64,000 bases of DNA from Barnesiella propionica (GCF_025567045.1 NZ_JAOQJK010000004.1:124001-188000); one strand, 5' to 3'. Numbered from the stretch's first letter, positions 17,216 through 25,993 are shown. Made by a program: numbers and translations. The notes: generated by a model from the sequence alone, not told the origin.

Positions 17216-18289
17216 CTAAATCGTTGTTATTTCACATTTTTTGCGGTATTTCAAGGGAGTGCAACCGTATGTTTTGACAAATGCACGGCGGAAAGTAGAC
17301 GCAGAATTGAATCCGCATTTCTGAGCGAGTTCTTCAATCGTACAGTTTATATATTCTTGGCTATGGAACATTTCTTCGACTTCTTTCAGGCGAAAAGAAT
17401 TAATATAATCGTAAAATGTGGTATGTAACTCGTTATTTAAACAGGAAGAAAGATAGGTTCGGTTTGTTCCTAATTCTTTTGCCGTATCCTGTAACGTCAA
17501 TCGGGGATTGTGATATAGTTTTTTATCGGAAAGCGTTTCCTCTAATTTTAAAATTAATGAATTTACGTTGTTTTGTTTGGCTTCGTTATTGCATTGGTTG
17601 TTTTGCTCGTATGAATTGTCCGGTTCATCAAAGAACTCCCGGGATGCTATTTCCTGATGTTTTGTCCGGAACGAGATAAATCCCCAGATGTAGCAACAGA
17701 AAAAATAATAGCATGTGTCACCCCAGTCTGTCACATAAAAGGATGTAATTGTCCATGCGAACATACAAGCTACCAGTAAAATGGAAGTGGTGGTTAACCA
17801 TCGGACGTTGACATTATCGGTATTGGAGTAGTTTTCTTTCAGTACTATGTTGTATAATTTCATTTTCTTTAAAACGAAATATACGATCGTCAGTCCGTAA
17901 GCCAGACCGAATAACAGAATAAAATAATATAGTCCGGTATCTTCGGTAAGCGCATACAACAATATTAATAATAAAAAGGGAAGCTCATGTGTCCATATAG
18001 TTTTCCAGGTTACAGTATAAGGTTTCAATAATTCGAATAGGAAAAATGTTCCGGTAGGAAGTGCCAGAAGGTCGATAGAGAGTAATAAGCGGACAGAATA
18101 TTCATCTGTTCTTATGGCATGTTTTAAGAAGAACAAATCTTTTACCAGTAAAAGGAACCATATTAGTAAGATATAGCCCAGTAATTGTTTCAATCTGCTT
18201 CGCTCTCCCCGTAGAAAGTAAACGCTCAACATTAAAAAGAACATACTGCAGATGCCGTGTGCGAAATAAAAAAGATTTGTGAATTCCAT
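17216..18289 (-). CDS. Membrane-anchored AraC family transcriptional regulator
   Basis: 357 residues. The N-terminal ~210 residues form about seven hydrophobic segments (for example ICSMFFLMLSVYFL, LLGYILLIWFLLL, FLLLILLYAL, YYFILLFGLAYGLTIVYFVL). The C-terminal ~105 residues are a complete AraC-type DNA-binding domain: LTLQDTAKELGTNRTYLSSC is helix-turn-helix 1, and TIEELAQKCGFNSASTFRRA with FVKTYGCTPLKYRK is helix-turn-helix 2. It may sense a membrane or periplasmic signal directly. The two secreted-protein genes next to it are possible targets. The upstream 300 bases hold no gene. Confidence 0.88.
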   Translation of the reverse strand: MEFTNLFYFAHGICSMFFLMLSVYFLRGERSRLKQLLGYILLIWFLLLVKDLFFLKHAIRTDEYSVRLLLSIDLLALPTGTFFLFELLKPYTVTWKTIWTHELPFLLLILLYALTEDTGLYYFILLFGLAYGLTIVYFVLKKMKLYNIVLKENYSNTDNVNVRWLTTTSILLVACMFAWTITSFYVTDWGDTCYYFFCCYIWGFISFRTKHQEIASREFFDEPDNSYEQNNQCNNEAKQNNVNSLILKLEETLSDKKLYHNPRLTLQDTAKELGTNRTYLSSCLNNELHTTFYDYINSFRLKEVEEMFHSQEYINCTIEELAQKCGFNSASTFRRAFVKTYGCTPLKYRKKCEITTI

Positions 18290-18593
18290 ATTTAAGGCTT
18301 GGCTTGTTTTTGAAAGTTTGAAATAAAAGGGGTGTTTCTTTTTTTGAAATGATAATGATTAAATTAGTAATCGGATATATGATATTTGTGTTTTATATGA
18401 GTTTCTTCAAAAGAAAGTAGCAAGGTATTAAAAAAATATTGATTTTATGGGAGAAAAATTAAAATTATATGTAGGAAATGATAATAAAATATATATTATC
18501 AATAGTTTGTAAGGGAAATTTCTATGTTGAAAATGATTGGGGAATGTCTTGTTATATCTTTGTGATTAAGGGTAATGATGGGTCTGGCCGATA
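18290..18593. other. Intergenic region upstream of the AraC-type gene
   Basis: About 300 bases of AT-rich sequence with no convincing coding frame (the longest are under 25 codons), no clear repeat and no good TAnnTTTG box toward the regulator gene. I see nothing else in it. Confidence 0.5.
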
Positions 18594-18628
18594 TAAAAAA
18601 AGCAGTTGTCATAATCAAAACAACTGCC
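18594..18628 (-). terminator. Terminator of tRNA-CAU
   Basis: GCAGTTGT (18602-18609) pairs with ACAACTGC (18620-18627). On the minus strand this hairpin is followed by a run of seven T. It lies 10 bases after the tRNA. Confidence 0.85.
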
Positions 18629-18637
18629 TAAAGAGAG

Positions 18638-18711
18638 TAGCGAGACCGGGGCATGATCCCGGGACCTCATGATTATGAATCATGCGCTCTAACCAACTGA
18701 GCTATCTCGCC
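18638..18711 (-). tRNA. tRNA with CAU anticodon (elongator Met, or Ile2)
   Basis: A full 74-nt cloverleaf, without encoded CCA. Acceptor GGCGAGA/TCTCGCT (G1 pairs with U72), D-arm GCTC...GAGC, anticodon arm CATGA-TTCATAA-TCATG with anticodon CAT at 18675-18677, T-arm CCGGG/CCCGG, discriminator A. G1-U72 pairing argues against the initiator. Elongator Met and lysidine-modified Ile2 cannot be separated by anticodon. Position 54 is A and 58 is T, the reverse of the usual T54-A58 pair. Confidence 0.93.
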
Positions 18712-18745
18712 AACATTTCAAAGTACATTTTATTCAAATGCGGTG

Positions 18746-18777
18746 CAAAGATAGGATGATTTTTTTTACTATGCAAT
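18746..18777 (-). promoter_or_regulatory. Promoter of tRNA-CAU
   Basis: On the minus strand ATTG (18774-18777) is followed after 20 bases by TATCTTTG (18746-18753). The -7 box is 34 bases upstream of the tRNA 5' end. Confidence 0.65.
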
Positions 18778-18895
18778 AGTTTAGTTGAGAATAGTTCTTT
18801 TTTTTATTTTTTAAGATAAAAGTAACCGTTTGATATAATCTTTTTGGGGGTATGACCGTTTAAATTAATATTATTCACATAAAAATAGAATGAAT

Positions 18896-19060
18896 ATGAA
18901 AAAGTATGTATGCACAGTATGCGATTGGATTTATGATCCTGCTGTTGGAGATCCCGATGGCGGCATTGCTCCCGGTGTAGCTTTTGAAGATCTTCCCGAT
19001 GATTGGGTATGTCCGGAATGTGGTGTAGGAAAAGAGGATTTCGAACCTGTCGAAGAATAA
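18896..19060 (+). CDS. Rubredoxin
   Basis: A 54-residue protein, too short for most ORF filters. Both CxxC knuckles of the Fe(Cys)4 site are present: [10 protein letters not shown] near residue 6 and [11 protein letters not shown] near residue 39, with the typical DPDGGIAPG loop between them and W-V-C-P. Rubredoxins carry single electrons in anaerobes, often to oxygen- or peroxide-reducing enzymes. Partners are not visible here. An in-frame ATG at 18890 would add Met-Asn. It is followed by a clear terminator and stands alone. Confidence 0.96.
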   Translation: MKKYVCTVCDWIYDPAVGDPDGGIAPGVAFEDLPDDWVCPECGVGKEDFEPVEE

Positions 19061-19109
19061 TAGGCAGTAGTCATTGCGATACGGAACGCATTAAAAAAGA
19101 TTTTGGAGA

Positions 19110-19143
19110 GCCGGGTATGTAATACGTATCCGGCCATTTTTTA
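19110..19143 (+). terminator. Rubredoxin terminator
   Basis: GCCGGGTATG (19110-19119) pairs with CGTATCCGGC (19125-19134), with two G-U wobbles and loop TAATA, followed by CATTTTTTA. Confidence 0.8.
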
Positions 19144-19220
19144 TAATTAAGAGTATATGATTCTGGTTTTTATTTTGTTTCTTTGCAGGCGAATTATTTA
19201 AGCAGATATAAGACATCAAA

Positions 19221-20381
19221 ATGAAACAAGAGGCAAGTATTGGCCTGTTCAATGACAGTTATCCTCCCGTGATGGACGGGGTAACACTAACGGTACAAAA
19301 TTATGTGTATTGGTTGCGCCGGATGTCGGAGAATGTAAGTGTAATTACGCCTGGTTATTTCGGACAAAAAGATAGAGAGCCTTATCCTGTCTATCGTTAT
19401 GCTTCATTACCTATACGCAGCAGATATCCTTATCGTTACGGCATTCCCGAGATAGATTTCAGAATATATTACCGTCTGGGACGTATTCCTTTTTCGCTGG
19501 TACATGCTCATTGTCCTTTTTCTTCCGGGCGTTTGGCCCGTTATGTTGCCCGTAAGCAACATATACCTTTTATTGCCACTTTTCATTCCAAATATAAGTC
19601 GGATCTCACCCATTCTATTTCCTGCCGGCCTATAGTCGATTATCTGGTAAGAAATATCGTAAAGTTTTATGAATCGGCCGATGAGGTATGGATCCCTCAA
19701 GCTTCGGTGGAAGATACCATCCGTGAATACGGATATAAGGGAAAAGTGACCGTAGTGGAAAACGGAAATGACTTTTCGGGAAAGGAATCTCCCGGTCTCC
19801 TCAGGGAGCAGGCCCGAAAGGATATGGGAATCGCTGACGAAGAACTGGTTTTCCTGTTCGTGGGGCAGCATATATGGGAAAAAGGAGTGGGGCTCATTAT
19901 AGATGCTTTGGCCCTGCTAAAGGATATCCGTTTCAAAATGTTTTTTATAGGTAACGGCTATGCTTGCGGAGAAATGAAAGAGAAGATTGAACAATATGGC
20001 CTGTCCGACCGTATTAAATTAATGGGAGTATTGCTCGATCGTTCCGATATTAAACGGTATTATGCCGCGGCCGATTTGTTTTTGTTTCCTTCGATGTATG
20101 ATAATGCTCCGTTGGTTTTACGAGAAGCCGCCGCAATGCATACGCCAGCTATTTTGCTGAATGGTGCAACTGCTTCGGAAGTTATCGTAGATGGGGAGAA
20201 CGGTTTTCTGACGGAAAATACAGTTTCGGGACTTGCCCGGAAGATATCTTTTCTGGCAGAATCGCCTCAGATAATACGTCTTGCCGGTGAAGCGGCTTCT
20301 CATACGATAGCCCGTTCATGGGAAGATGTAGTACATGAAGTCGTGGACCGATATAGGGTTATACAGAAAAAAATAAAATGA
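19221..20381 (+). CDS. Family 4 glycosyltransferase
   Basis: 386 residues, the size of GT4 enzymes with two Rossmann-like domains. The N-terminal domain begins IGLFNDSYPPVMDGVTLTVQNYV, whose D-x-x-x-P-x-x-x-G is typical for the diacylglycerol/phosphatidylinositol-type GT4 group. The C-terminal nucleotide-sugar-binding part has LFVGQHIWEKGVGLIIDAL, then MYDNAPLVLREAAAMHTPAI, which contains an E-x7-E-like motif. It presumably attaches a sugar to a lipid or carbohydrate acceptor at the inner membrane; neither is known. It overlaps the next gene by four bases. Confidence 0.9.
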   Translation: MKQEASIGLFNDSYPPVMDGVTLTVQNYVYWLRRMSENVSVITPGYFGQKDREPYPVYRYASLPIRSRYPYRYGIPEIDFRIYYRLGRIPFSLVHAHCPFSSGRLARYVARKQHIPFIATFHSKYKSDLTHSISCRPIVDYLVRNIVKFYESADEVWIPQASVEDTIREYGYKGKVTVVENGNDFSGKESPGLLREQARKDMGIADEELVFLFVGQHIWEKGVGLIIDALALLKDIRFKMFFIGNGYACGEMKEKIEQYGLSDRIKLMGVLLDRSDIKRYYAAADLFLFPSMYDNAPLVLREAAAMHTPAILLNGATASEVIVDGENGFLTENTVSGLARKISFLAESPQIIRLAGEAASHTIARSWEDVVHEVVDRYRVIQKKIK

Positions 20382-21433
20382 GCACCAATAAGGATAAAAA
20401 AACGGTCCGGTCAAAACCTTTCAGTTCCTGGCAAATATGGATACCTGTATTGCTGGGACTCACGGTCGTAGGTTATATGTTCTGGAAGGATTTTAATCCT
20501 GAGGTATGGGCCAGCATCCGTTTGTCCGAATACAGCGTGTTTGCTATTATTGCAGGGGTACTTCTTATGATAGGACGAGATGTAGGCATGAGCTGGCGTT
20601 TCCGGATCATTACGGATAAAGAGTTATCCTGGCTGCAATCGCTTAAAGTGTGTATGCTTTGTGAGTTTACTTCCTGTATAACACCGTCGGCTGTAGGTGG
20701 CTCCAGTCTTGCTGTTGTATTCCTTAACCGGGAAGGCATTAATATGGGACGCAGTACGGCTCTAATGATGACGACTCTGTTTTTGGATGAGTTGTTTTTC
20801 GTAGTTTCTTGCCCCATTATATTTTTATTAACTCCGGAGGCTGCTCTTTTCGGACCTGTGAGCGGTTTCTCCGTAGGAATGAAATACACGTTCTGGATTG
20901 TATATATCGTAGTGTTCTTATGGACGGTACTTTTATTCGTCGGATTGCTGGTAAAGCCGCATTGGGTGCAACATTTGTTGCTTTTTGTTTTCAGACTCCC
21001 GTTATTGCGGAGGTGGAAACTTCATATAGGGGAACTGGGTAAGAATCTGGTGTGTTCGTCAGCAGAATTGAAGAGTAAATCTTTAAGTTTTTGGATTAAA
21101 GCTTTCGGAGCCACAGCTATGTCCTGGACATCCCGTTATTTGGTGGTAAACGCTTTGTTTCTGGCTTTTGTGGCTCATGCCGACCAGTGGTTGGTCTTTG
21201 CACGCCAGTTGGTCGTCTGGCTGGTTTTGATGATAAGCCCGACTCCCGGGGGAAGCGGTTTAAGCGAATATATATTTACTGAGTATTATAGTGATCTGGT
21301 TCCTTTTGCAGGTGTAGCATTAGTGATTGCTTTCTTTTGGCGGATCATCAGTTATTATGTTTATCTTATTATCGGTGCGTTCATTGTTCCGGGTTGGTTG
21401 AAAGACTGGAATAAAAATGTCCCGTCTGTTTAA
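20378..21433 (+). CDS. Lysylphosphatidylglycerol synthase-like / flippase-like membrane protein (UPF0104)
   Basis: 351 residues with about eight hydrophobic segments. Its features are those of the UPF0104 / MprF-type flippase domain: CMLCEFTSCITPSAVGGSSLAVVFLNREGINMG-type sequence near residue 90 and the C-terminal MISPTPGGSGLSEYIF. There is no lysyl-transferase domain, so it is the flippase-like module only. The overlap with the GT4 gene by ATGA suggests that it handles the lipid-linked product of that enzyme (inference). Confidence 0.88.
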   Translation: MSTNKDKKTVRSKPFSSWQIWIPVLLGLTVVGYMFWKDFNPEVWASIRLSEYSVFAIIAGVLLMIGRDVGMSWRFRIITDKELSWLQSLKVCMLCEFTSCITPSAVGGSSLAVVFLNREGINMGRSTALMMTTLFLDELFFVVSCPIIFLLTPEAALFGPVSGFSVGMKYTFWIVYIVVFLWTVLLFVGLLVKPHWVQHLLLFVFRLPLLRRWKLHIGELGKNLVCSSAELKSKSLSFWIKAFGATAMSWTSRYLVVNALFLAFVAHADQWLVFARQLVVWLVLMISPTPGGSGLSEYIFTEYYSDLVPFAGVALVIAFFWRIISYYVYLIIGAFIVPGWLKDWNKNVPSV

Positions 21434-21444
21434 AATTATTGTTT

Positions 21445-21981
21445 ATGAAACGAGTAGTCTGTCCTAAATGCGATAATAAAATTACATTTAATGAAACCCG
21501 GTATGATAACGGTGGTGCCATTTCTTTTGTATGCCCTCATTGCGGAAAACGGTTCAATAAAACGTTGGCCGAGATTGTAGATGACGAGAACGATACGGAA
21601 GGTGCTCCTTATGGTTATATCGTAGTATTGGAAAATGCTTTCGGATATAAACAGGAATTTCCTTTACGACCGGGAGATAATACCATAGGACGTAAATGTA
21701 AGGGGACCGAAATAGAATGTTCTATCGAAAGCGGAGATATGAGTATGGACCGCCGGCATTGTATTATCCGGGTCAAACAGGATAAAAAAGGAAAACTAAC
21801 TTATACGCTTCGTGATTTTCCCAGTATTACCGGAACATTCCTCCGGAATGAAATATTGGGAGACAAAGACCGTGTACGATTGAATAACGGTGATGTGATT
21901 ACAATAGGAGCTACTACATTTATTATTTATTTTCCGGAAACAGATGAAGAAGTGAACGAAGACTTATCTATATACTTGTGA
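21445..21981 (+). CDS. FHA domain protein with N-terminal zinc ribbon
   Basis: 178 residues from ATG 21445 (a TTG six bases upstream is in frame but less likely). Residues 1-35 form a zinc ribbon, MKRVVCPKCDNKITFNE ... FVCPHCGKRF, with C-x2-C twice. The remaining part is a forkhead-associated phosphopeptide-binding domain: DNTIGRKCKGTE, then SMDRRHCIIRV, FLRNEIL and LNNGDVITIGATTFIIY. It presumably reads a phosphothreonine mark. It is the third gene after the GT4 and flippase genes, 11 bases on; no kinase gene is adjacent. Confidence 0.9.
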   Translation: MKRVVCPKCDNKITFNETRYDNGGAISFVCPHCGKRFNKTLAEIVDDENDTEGAPYGYIVVLENAFGYKQEFPLRPGDNTIGRKCKGTEIECSIESGDMSMDRRHCIIRVKQDKKGKLTYTLRDFPSITGTFLRNEILGDKDRVRLNNGDVITIGATTFIIYFPETDEEVNEDLSIYL

Positions 21982-21994
21982 TATATTATGTTAT

Positions 21995-22031
21995 AAAAAC
22001 GCCGGATACTTTTTTGATATCCGGCGTTTTT
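21995..22031. terminator. Bidirectional terminator after the FHA gene
   Basis: AAAAACGCCGGATA (21995-22008) pairs perfectly with TATCCGGCGTTTTT (22018-22031). It lies between convergent genes. Confidence 0.92.
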
Positions 22032-22047
22032 ACAGTTTAAATAAAAA

Positions 22048-22485
22048 TTAATCGTCCATTCCTACGAAATTGAATTGCTTGTTGTAATATAATTCCAGTC
22101 CGTTGGATAATTTTACTTCATAACCGCGTTTGTCCTTTTCTATTTTTTTGACAGTGGTATTAGGGTGGTTTTCGGTAATATGTTTTTGGATAAGTGCGGG
22201 TATAACACTGGCCGGAACTTGATTGAACTTGCAATTTATTTCTTTCCATTCTCCTTTTTTATTAAACTCCACTTTGTCACCATTGGCAAGAATTACATCA
22301 TAGGTTTTATCCATAAATTCCGATTCTTCTTTAACATAAGATACTTTAGTGCTCGTGAAGTTCTTTTGAATGAATTGCTGAGCCATTTGGGGCAATTGAT
22401 TGAACTGAATGGCTTTGTCATTGTCAGCTTTGGCAATGAATGGAAGGGTAGCGACACAAAGGAATAATACAAATAACTTTTTCAT
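22048..22485 (-). CDS. Secreted PepSY-like protein (DUF2874 type)
   Basis: 145 residues from MKKLFVLFLCVATLPF; the longer frame from 22509 is less likely because it would put eight polar residues before the signal peptide. After cleavage near AKADNDK come two tandem repeats of about 55-60 residues. Each has an initial Q-x-F-I-x-K-N/H-F helix and a final motif of alternating strand residues (VILANGDKVEFNKKGEW; VKLSNGLELYYNKQFNF). This is the PepSY-like, beta-lactamase-inhibitor-like fold. It lies downstream of the histidine kinase and response regulator genes and may be their output or sensor partner (inference). Confidence 0.85.
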   Translation of the reverse strand: MKKLFVLFLCVATLPFIAKADNDKAIQFNQLPQMAQQFIQKNFTSTKVSYVKEESEFMDKTYDVILANGDKVEFNKKGEWKEINCKFNQVPASVIPALIQKHITENHPNTTVKKIEKDKRGYEVKLSNGLELYYNKQFNFVGMDD

Positions 22486-22589
22486 AACAGTTTGTTTTTT
22501 AGAGTTCATATTTGTTTTTATTTTATTTGTATGACAAAGATGAGAGACAAAACTGAAAAGAATTTGAAATTTATTCCTGATGGAAAAAT

Positions 22590-23861
22590 TTATTTTTTTA
22601 TTTCAAAGCAATGCTCTCCTTTTTCATAGTAATACCGGATATGAAGACCGTATAACCTGCATATAGATTCGGCAATAGCCAGTCCCAAACCTGTAGAGCC
22701 CTCTTTTTTCTTTCCCTGATAGAATCTTTCGAAAATATGCTCTTTGTCCAGCTCCTTATCTGCTCCTGTATTACAAATAGTAAGAGACTTGGAATATAAG
22801 TATATATGTATACGTCCTTTGTCATTATTGTGTACGTATGCATTTTTCAGAAGATTCGTAATCAGAACAACCGCCAGGGACTCATTCATGGATACAGTCA
22901 TGACATCTTTTTCTTCTATGTGGATATCAATTCTTTTATATTCATATATTTCCCGGTAATCATCTATATAACGCTTTATAATTTCATTTAGTTCTATCTG
23001 CCGGATATCTGTAAATTGTCTGTTCTCTATTTTTGTAAGCAATAACAGTGATTTATTCAGTCGGGAAATATATTCCAGGGTTTGAAGTGTTTTTATAATT
23101 TCTCCCAAATTTTTTTCGGACAAAGAATTATCTTCGGCCAACATTTCCAGTCTGTTTCTGCAGACAGCCAAGGGTGTCTGTATCTCGTGTGAAGCATTTC
23201 CTATGAATTGCTTTTGTTGTTCGAATTGTTCTTCTGCCCGTCGTGCATTACGCAAGGCTGCATCGTTTAGTTTTCTGAATTCGGTTATACGGGTATTGTT
23301 TATTAAAGGAATATTTTTTTGTCCTATTTTGTAACTATCCAGCCATCGTAACAGTACGTATAACGGACTCATGCTTTTATAGAATACCCATATATTTATA
23401 ATGATGATAATAATCAATAACGCTAAATACAGGAATATTATCCAGTAAAGAATGGATTGCTGTATATCTTTTTTTTCAATAGAAGGAGTCGCTACGATAA
23501 GTTCGAAGTATGTGTCGTCCTTGTCTTTAAAAATAGTAGTCAATATACGGGCCGGCTCCGTTTCTTCTTTTTCTTTTAAATATATAGTAGAGTCGTTATA
23601 ACTTATTTGGGGACGTATACGGGCTTCTTCGGCTGTAATTTCTTTCAGGTAATAAAAATTATTAGAGCCGTTACTTTCGGATGGAAGCTTCTGCCCAGTG
23701 AGCGCCCGGATTATGACGGATTCGGAATAATCTTCCAGCGAGTCGTCTACTTCGTCATGTATTTCCTCCATCATCGCAAAGTAGAAAAATACAGCCCAGC
23801 AGGAAAGAATGAATAATAGAGCCAAAGAAAGACGTATGGTGATACGATATAATAATTTCAT
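22590..23861 (-). CDS. Membrane sensor histidine kinase
   Basis: 423 residues. A membrane segment at 9-30 is followed by a periplasmic sensor region to about 135, then a second membrane segment (IIFLYLALLIIIIIINIWVF). The H-box is IGNASHEIQTPLAVCRN with phosphate-accepting H225. The catalytic ATPase domain has an N-box (LLKNAYVHN), a D-x-G-x-G-like part (ICNTGAD), an F-box and GLGLAIAESICRLYG. It should autophosphorylate and pass phosphate to the response regulator, whose gene is 31 bases upstream. The sensed signal is unknown. Confidence 0.94.
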   Translation of the reverse strand: MKLLYRITIRLSLALLFILSCWAVFFYFAMMEEIHDEVDDSLEDYSESVIIRALTGQKLPSESNGSNNFYYLKEITAEEARIRPQISYNDSTIYLKEKEETEPARILTTIFKDKDDTYFELIVATPSIEKKDIQQSILYWIIFLYLALLIIIIIINIWVFYKSMSPLYVLLRWLDSYKIGQKNIPLINNTRITEFRKLNDAALRNARRAEEQFEQQKQFIGNASHEIQTPLAVCRNRLEMLAEDNSLSEKNLGEIIKTLQTLEYISRLNKSLLLLTKIENRQFTDIRQIELNEIIKRYIDDYREIYEYKRIDIHIEEKDVMTVSMNESLAVVLITNLLKNAYVHNNDKGRIHIYLYSKSLTICNTGADKELDKEHIFERFYQGKKKEGSTGLGLAIAESICRLYGLHIRYYYEKGEHCFEIKK

Positions 23862-23892
23862 ATTTTATTTTTATGAAAAAGATATGTGAAAA

Positions 23893-24570
23893 TTATTCCA
23901 GAACAAATTTATAGCCAAAGCCATAAACCGCTTTGATTTCGGGTACGGCCCCGGCATCTTTCATTTTTTTTCGGAGATTTTTAATCTGGGCATATATGAA
24001 GTCGAAATTATCTACCTGGTCAATATGGTCTCCCCAGACCGATTCGGCCAAAGTATTCTTATTTATAAGCCGCTCCGGACGATTAATAAAATATAAAAGG
24101 ATATCATATTCTTTCCGGTTAAGTTCCACTTCTTTCCGGTCGATCAATACTTTGAACTTTTCGGGGAAAATGCAGATGTTTCCGTATTCGATTTTTATTT
24201 CTCCGTTGAGTTGTTTCCGCCTGATAACACTTTTGATGCGTGCATGCAGTTCTGCCAGATGAAAAGGTTTTGCCAGATAATCATCTGCACCCAGGTCAAG
24301 TCCTGTCACTTTATCTTCACAAGAATCTTTTGCCGATATAATGATTACATTCTCTTTTTTTCCCATTTCTTTCAATTCCTGTAACAGGGTAAGTCCGTTT
24401 CCGTCAGGCAGCATAATGTCCAGGAGTATGCAGTCATAGTCGTAATCCTCGATTTTGCGCAAAGCAGTCCTATAGTTTTCTGCTGTTTCTGTTACGTAAC
24501 GTTCTTTTTCCAGAGAGCAGGAGATAAGCTCTCTTAGTGCCGGATCATCTTCTATAATCAGTATTTTCAT
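23893..24570 (-). CDS. OmpR/PhoB family response regulator
   Basis: 225 residues. The receiver domain has acidic residues D8 and D9, the phospho-acceptor D51 in CILLDIMLPDG, and KPFHLAELHARI (conserved lysine). The C-terminal winged helix follows (VELNRKEYDILLYFINRPERLINKNTLAESVWGDH-type region and RNLRKKMKDAG), ending with VYGFGYKF. It is the regulator partner of the kinase at 22590-23861 and is transcribed first. Likely targets include the neighbouring PepSY-like gene, but no operator is established. Confidence 0.95.
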   Translation of the reverse strand: MKILIIEDDPALRELISCSLEKERYVTETAENYRTALRKIEDYDYDCILLDIMLPDGNGLTLLQELKEMGKKENVIIISAKDSCEDKVTGLDLGADDYLAKPFHLAELHARIKSVIRRKQLNGEIKIEYGNICIFPEKFKVLIDRKEVELNRKEYDILLYFINRPERLINKNTLAESVWGDHIDQVDNFDFIYAQIKNLRKKMKDAGAVPEIKAVYGFGYKFVLE

Positions 24571-24653
24571 AATATCTAAGTTTCTGACAAAGAAAGCAGA
24601 TATTTCTGAAATAAATCTGAAATTTTCGGTTTTCCGTGTTTATTTTCATTGTT

Positions 24654-25706
24654 TTAGTTCCCGGAGTGCGGTTTTTCAGTAGAGTCAGGTTCTATAATTA
24701 TCGGTACTTTGTCATCAAGATATTCTTTCTTGAATATGTTGAGACAGAGCAGGAATATGGATATTAATAAAGGTCCGAAAATGACACCCATAAAACCGAA
24801 AAGCGATAAGCCTATTACGACGCCGAAAATGGTTATCAATGGGTGTATGTCGGCAATTTTCTTCTGTAATATGAAGCGGGCCAGATTATCTACGTTCGTT
24901 ATGACTATCAGTGCAAAAGCGGCCAGTATCATGGCGTTTACCCAGTGATGAACGATCATAAGGTATATAACGAGAGGAAACCATATCAAAGCAGTCCCGA
25001 ATATAGGTATTATGGTGGCAAAACAGGTGAGTACGCCGAAGAAAACGGGATTGGGGACACCTGTGAAATAATATCCTATCATGGCTACGATTCCTTGAAT
25101 GATAGCGAGAAAAGGTATTCCAATGGCATTCGAGGTAACGATAACGTTAATTTCTTCCAGAACGCTTTTTTTATTTTCTTCGTTAAACGGCAATATTTCA
25201 TAAATATAAGTTTCCATTTTACGGCCGCCGATAAGCATAAAATAGAGAACGAAAACCAAAACGAAGAGATTGATGGTGAAGCTGGTGATGTTTCCCATAA
25301 GAGACTGCCCTATGTAGGGAATGGTAGATACTACCGATCTGAGATTCTCTTTTTGCAGGAGATTGTATCCTGTACGTTGCGATATCAGGTCTGCTAAGTG
25401 TTCGACTTCTTTTATTATCAAATTGGGATCGAGGTTTACATTCTGTATGGTATTGATTACCAGCCATACTACTAGAGAAAGAGGTATAAGGAAACATAAA
25501 ATGGTCTCGCCGATAAGTAATGTCGCCATAAGGCTGCGGCGCATTTTCTTTTTATCCGTAAAATATATCATTTGTTTACGTAATAATATATATATGGTCA
25601 ATGCTCCTAATATGCCGCTGAAAAAAGGAATAAATTCGATGAATAGAATAACGCCTAATCCTAATATCATAGCGATTAGCGAATATTTCCAGAATTGTTC
25701 TTTCAT
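24654..25706 (-). CDS. AI-2E family transporter
   Basis: 350 residues, about eight transmembrane segments. The long N-terminal pair of helices, a soluble stretch (residues 75-130) and the family's central pore segments are seen. Diagnostic pieces are FFGVLTCFATIIPIFGTALIWFP and the C-terminal MGVIFGPLLISIFLLCLNIFKKEY. Members include exporters of autoinducer-2 and Na+/H+ antiporters, so the substrate cannot be given. It starts 83 bases before the two-component system and is divergent from the RND operon. Confidence 0.9.
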   Translation of the reverse strand: MKEQFWKYSLIAMILGLGVILFIEFIPFFSGILGALTIYILLRKQMIYFTDKKKMRRSLMATLLIGETILCFLIPLSLVVWLVINTIQNVNLDPNLIIKEVEHLADLISQRTGYNLLQKENLRSVVSTIPYIGQSLMGNITSFTINLFVLVFVLYFMLIGGRKMETYIYEILPFNEENKKSVLEEINVIVTSNAIGIPFLAIIQGIVAMIGYYFTGVPNPVFFGVLTCFATIIPIFGTALIWFPLVIYLMIVHHWVNAMILAAFALIVITNVDNLARFILQKKIADIHPLITIFGVVIGLSLFGFMGVIFGPLLISIFLLCLNIFKKEYLDDKVPIIIEPDSTEKPHSGN

Positions 25707-25974
25707 GCTCGTAAGAAATGATTATTAATTTTCAACAAAATCATAGTAAAAAGGTTCTTTTTCTGTCCTTTTCTTTCTGTATATTTTTAATGATCTCATA
25801 GTGAAAAGTGAAAAACTATTTATAAGCCGGCGTGTTATTGAAAACAGAGAATGCGCTTATGTAGATCAGATGTTTATTATTGGCGGGATATTGTAAAATG
25901 TATAACGTGTGTATCGGCTACCATTGGTATATTTATAATGCGTATGATGTGTTTTCCGCACCATTTAAAACAGA

Positions 25975-25993
25975 GTGTGGAATTATTCCGCAC
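25975..25993. promoter_or_regulatory. Candidate operator palindrome upstream of the RND operon
   Basis: GTGTGGAAT-T-ATTCCGCAC is a 19-base palindrome with one mismatched pair. Its right half is part of the repeated TTCCGCACCA. It lies 96 bases before the -7 box. A dimeric regulator could bind, but no regulator gene is adjacent. Confidence 0.45.

Noticed and set aside
25801-25900. Possible 32-codon GTG frame before the RND operon
   Set aside because: No conserved motif, poor start and too short to support.
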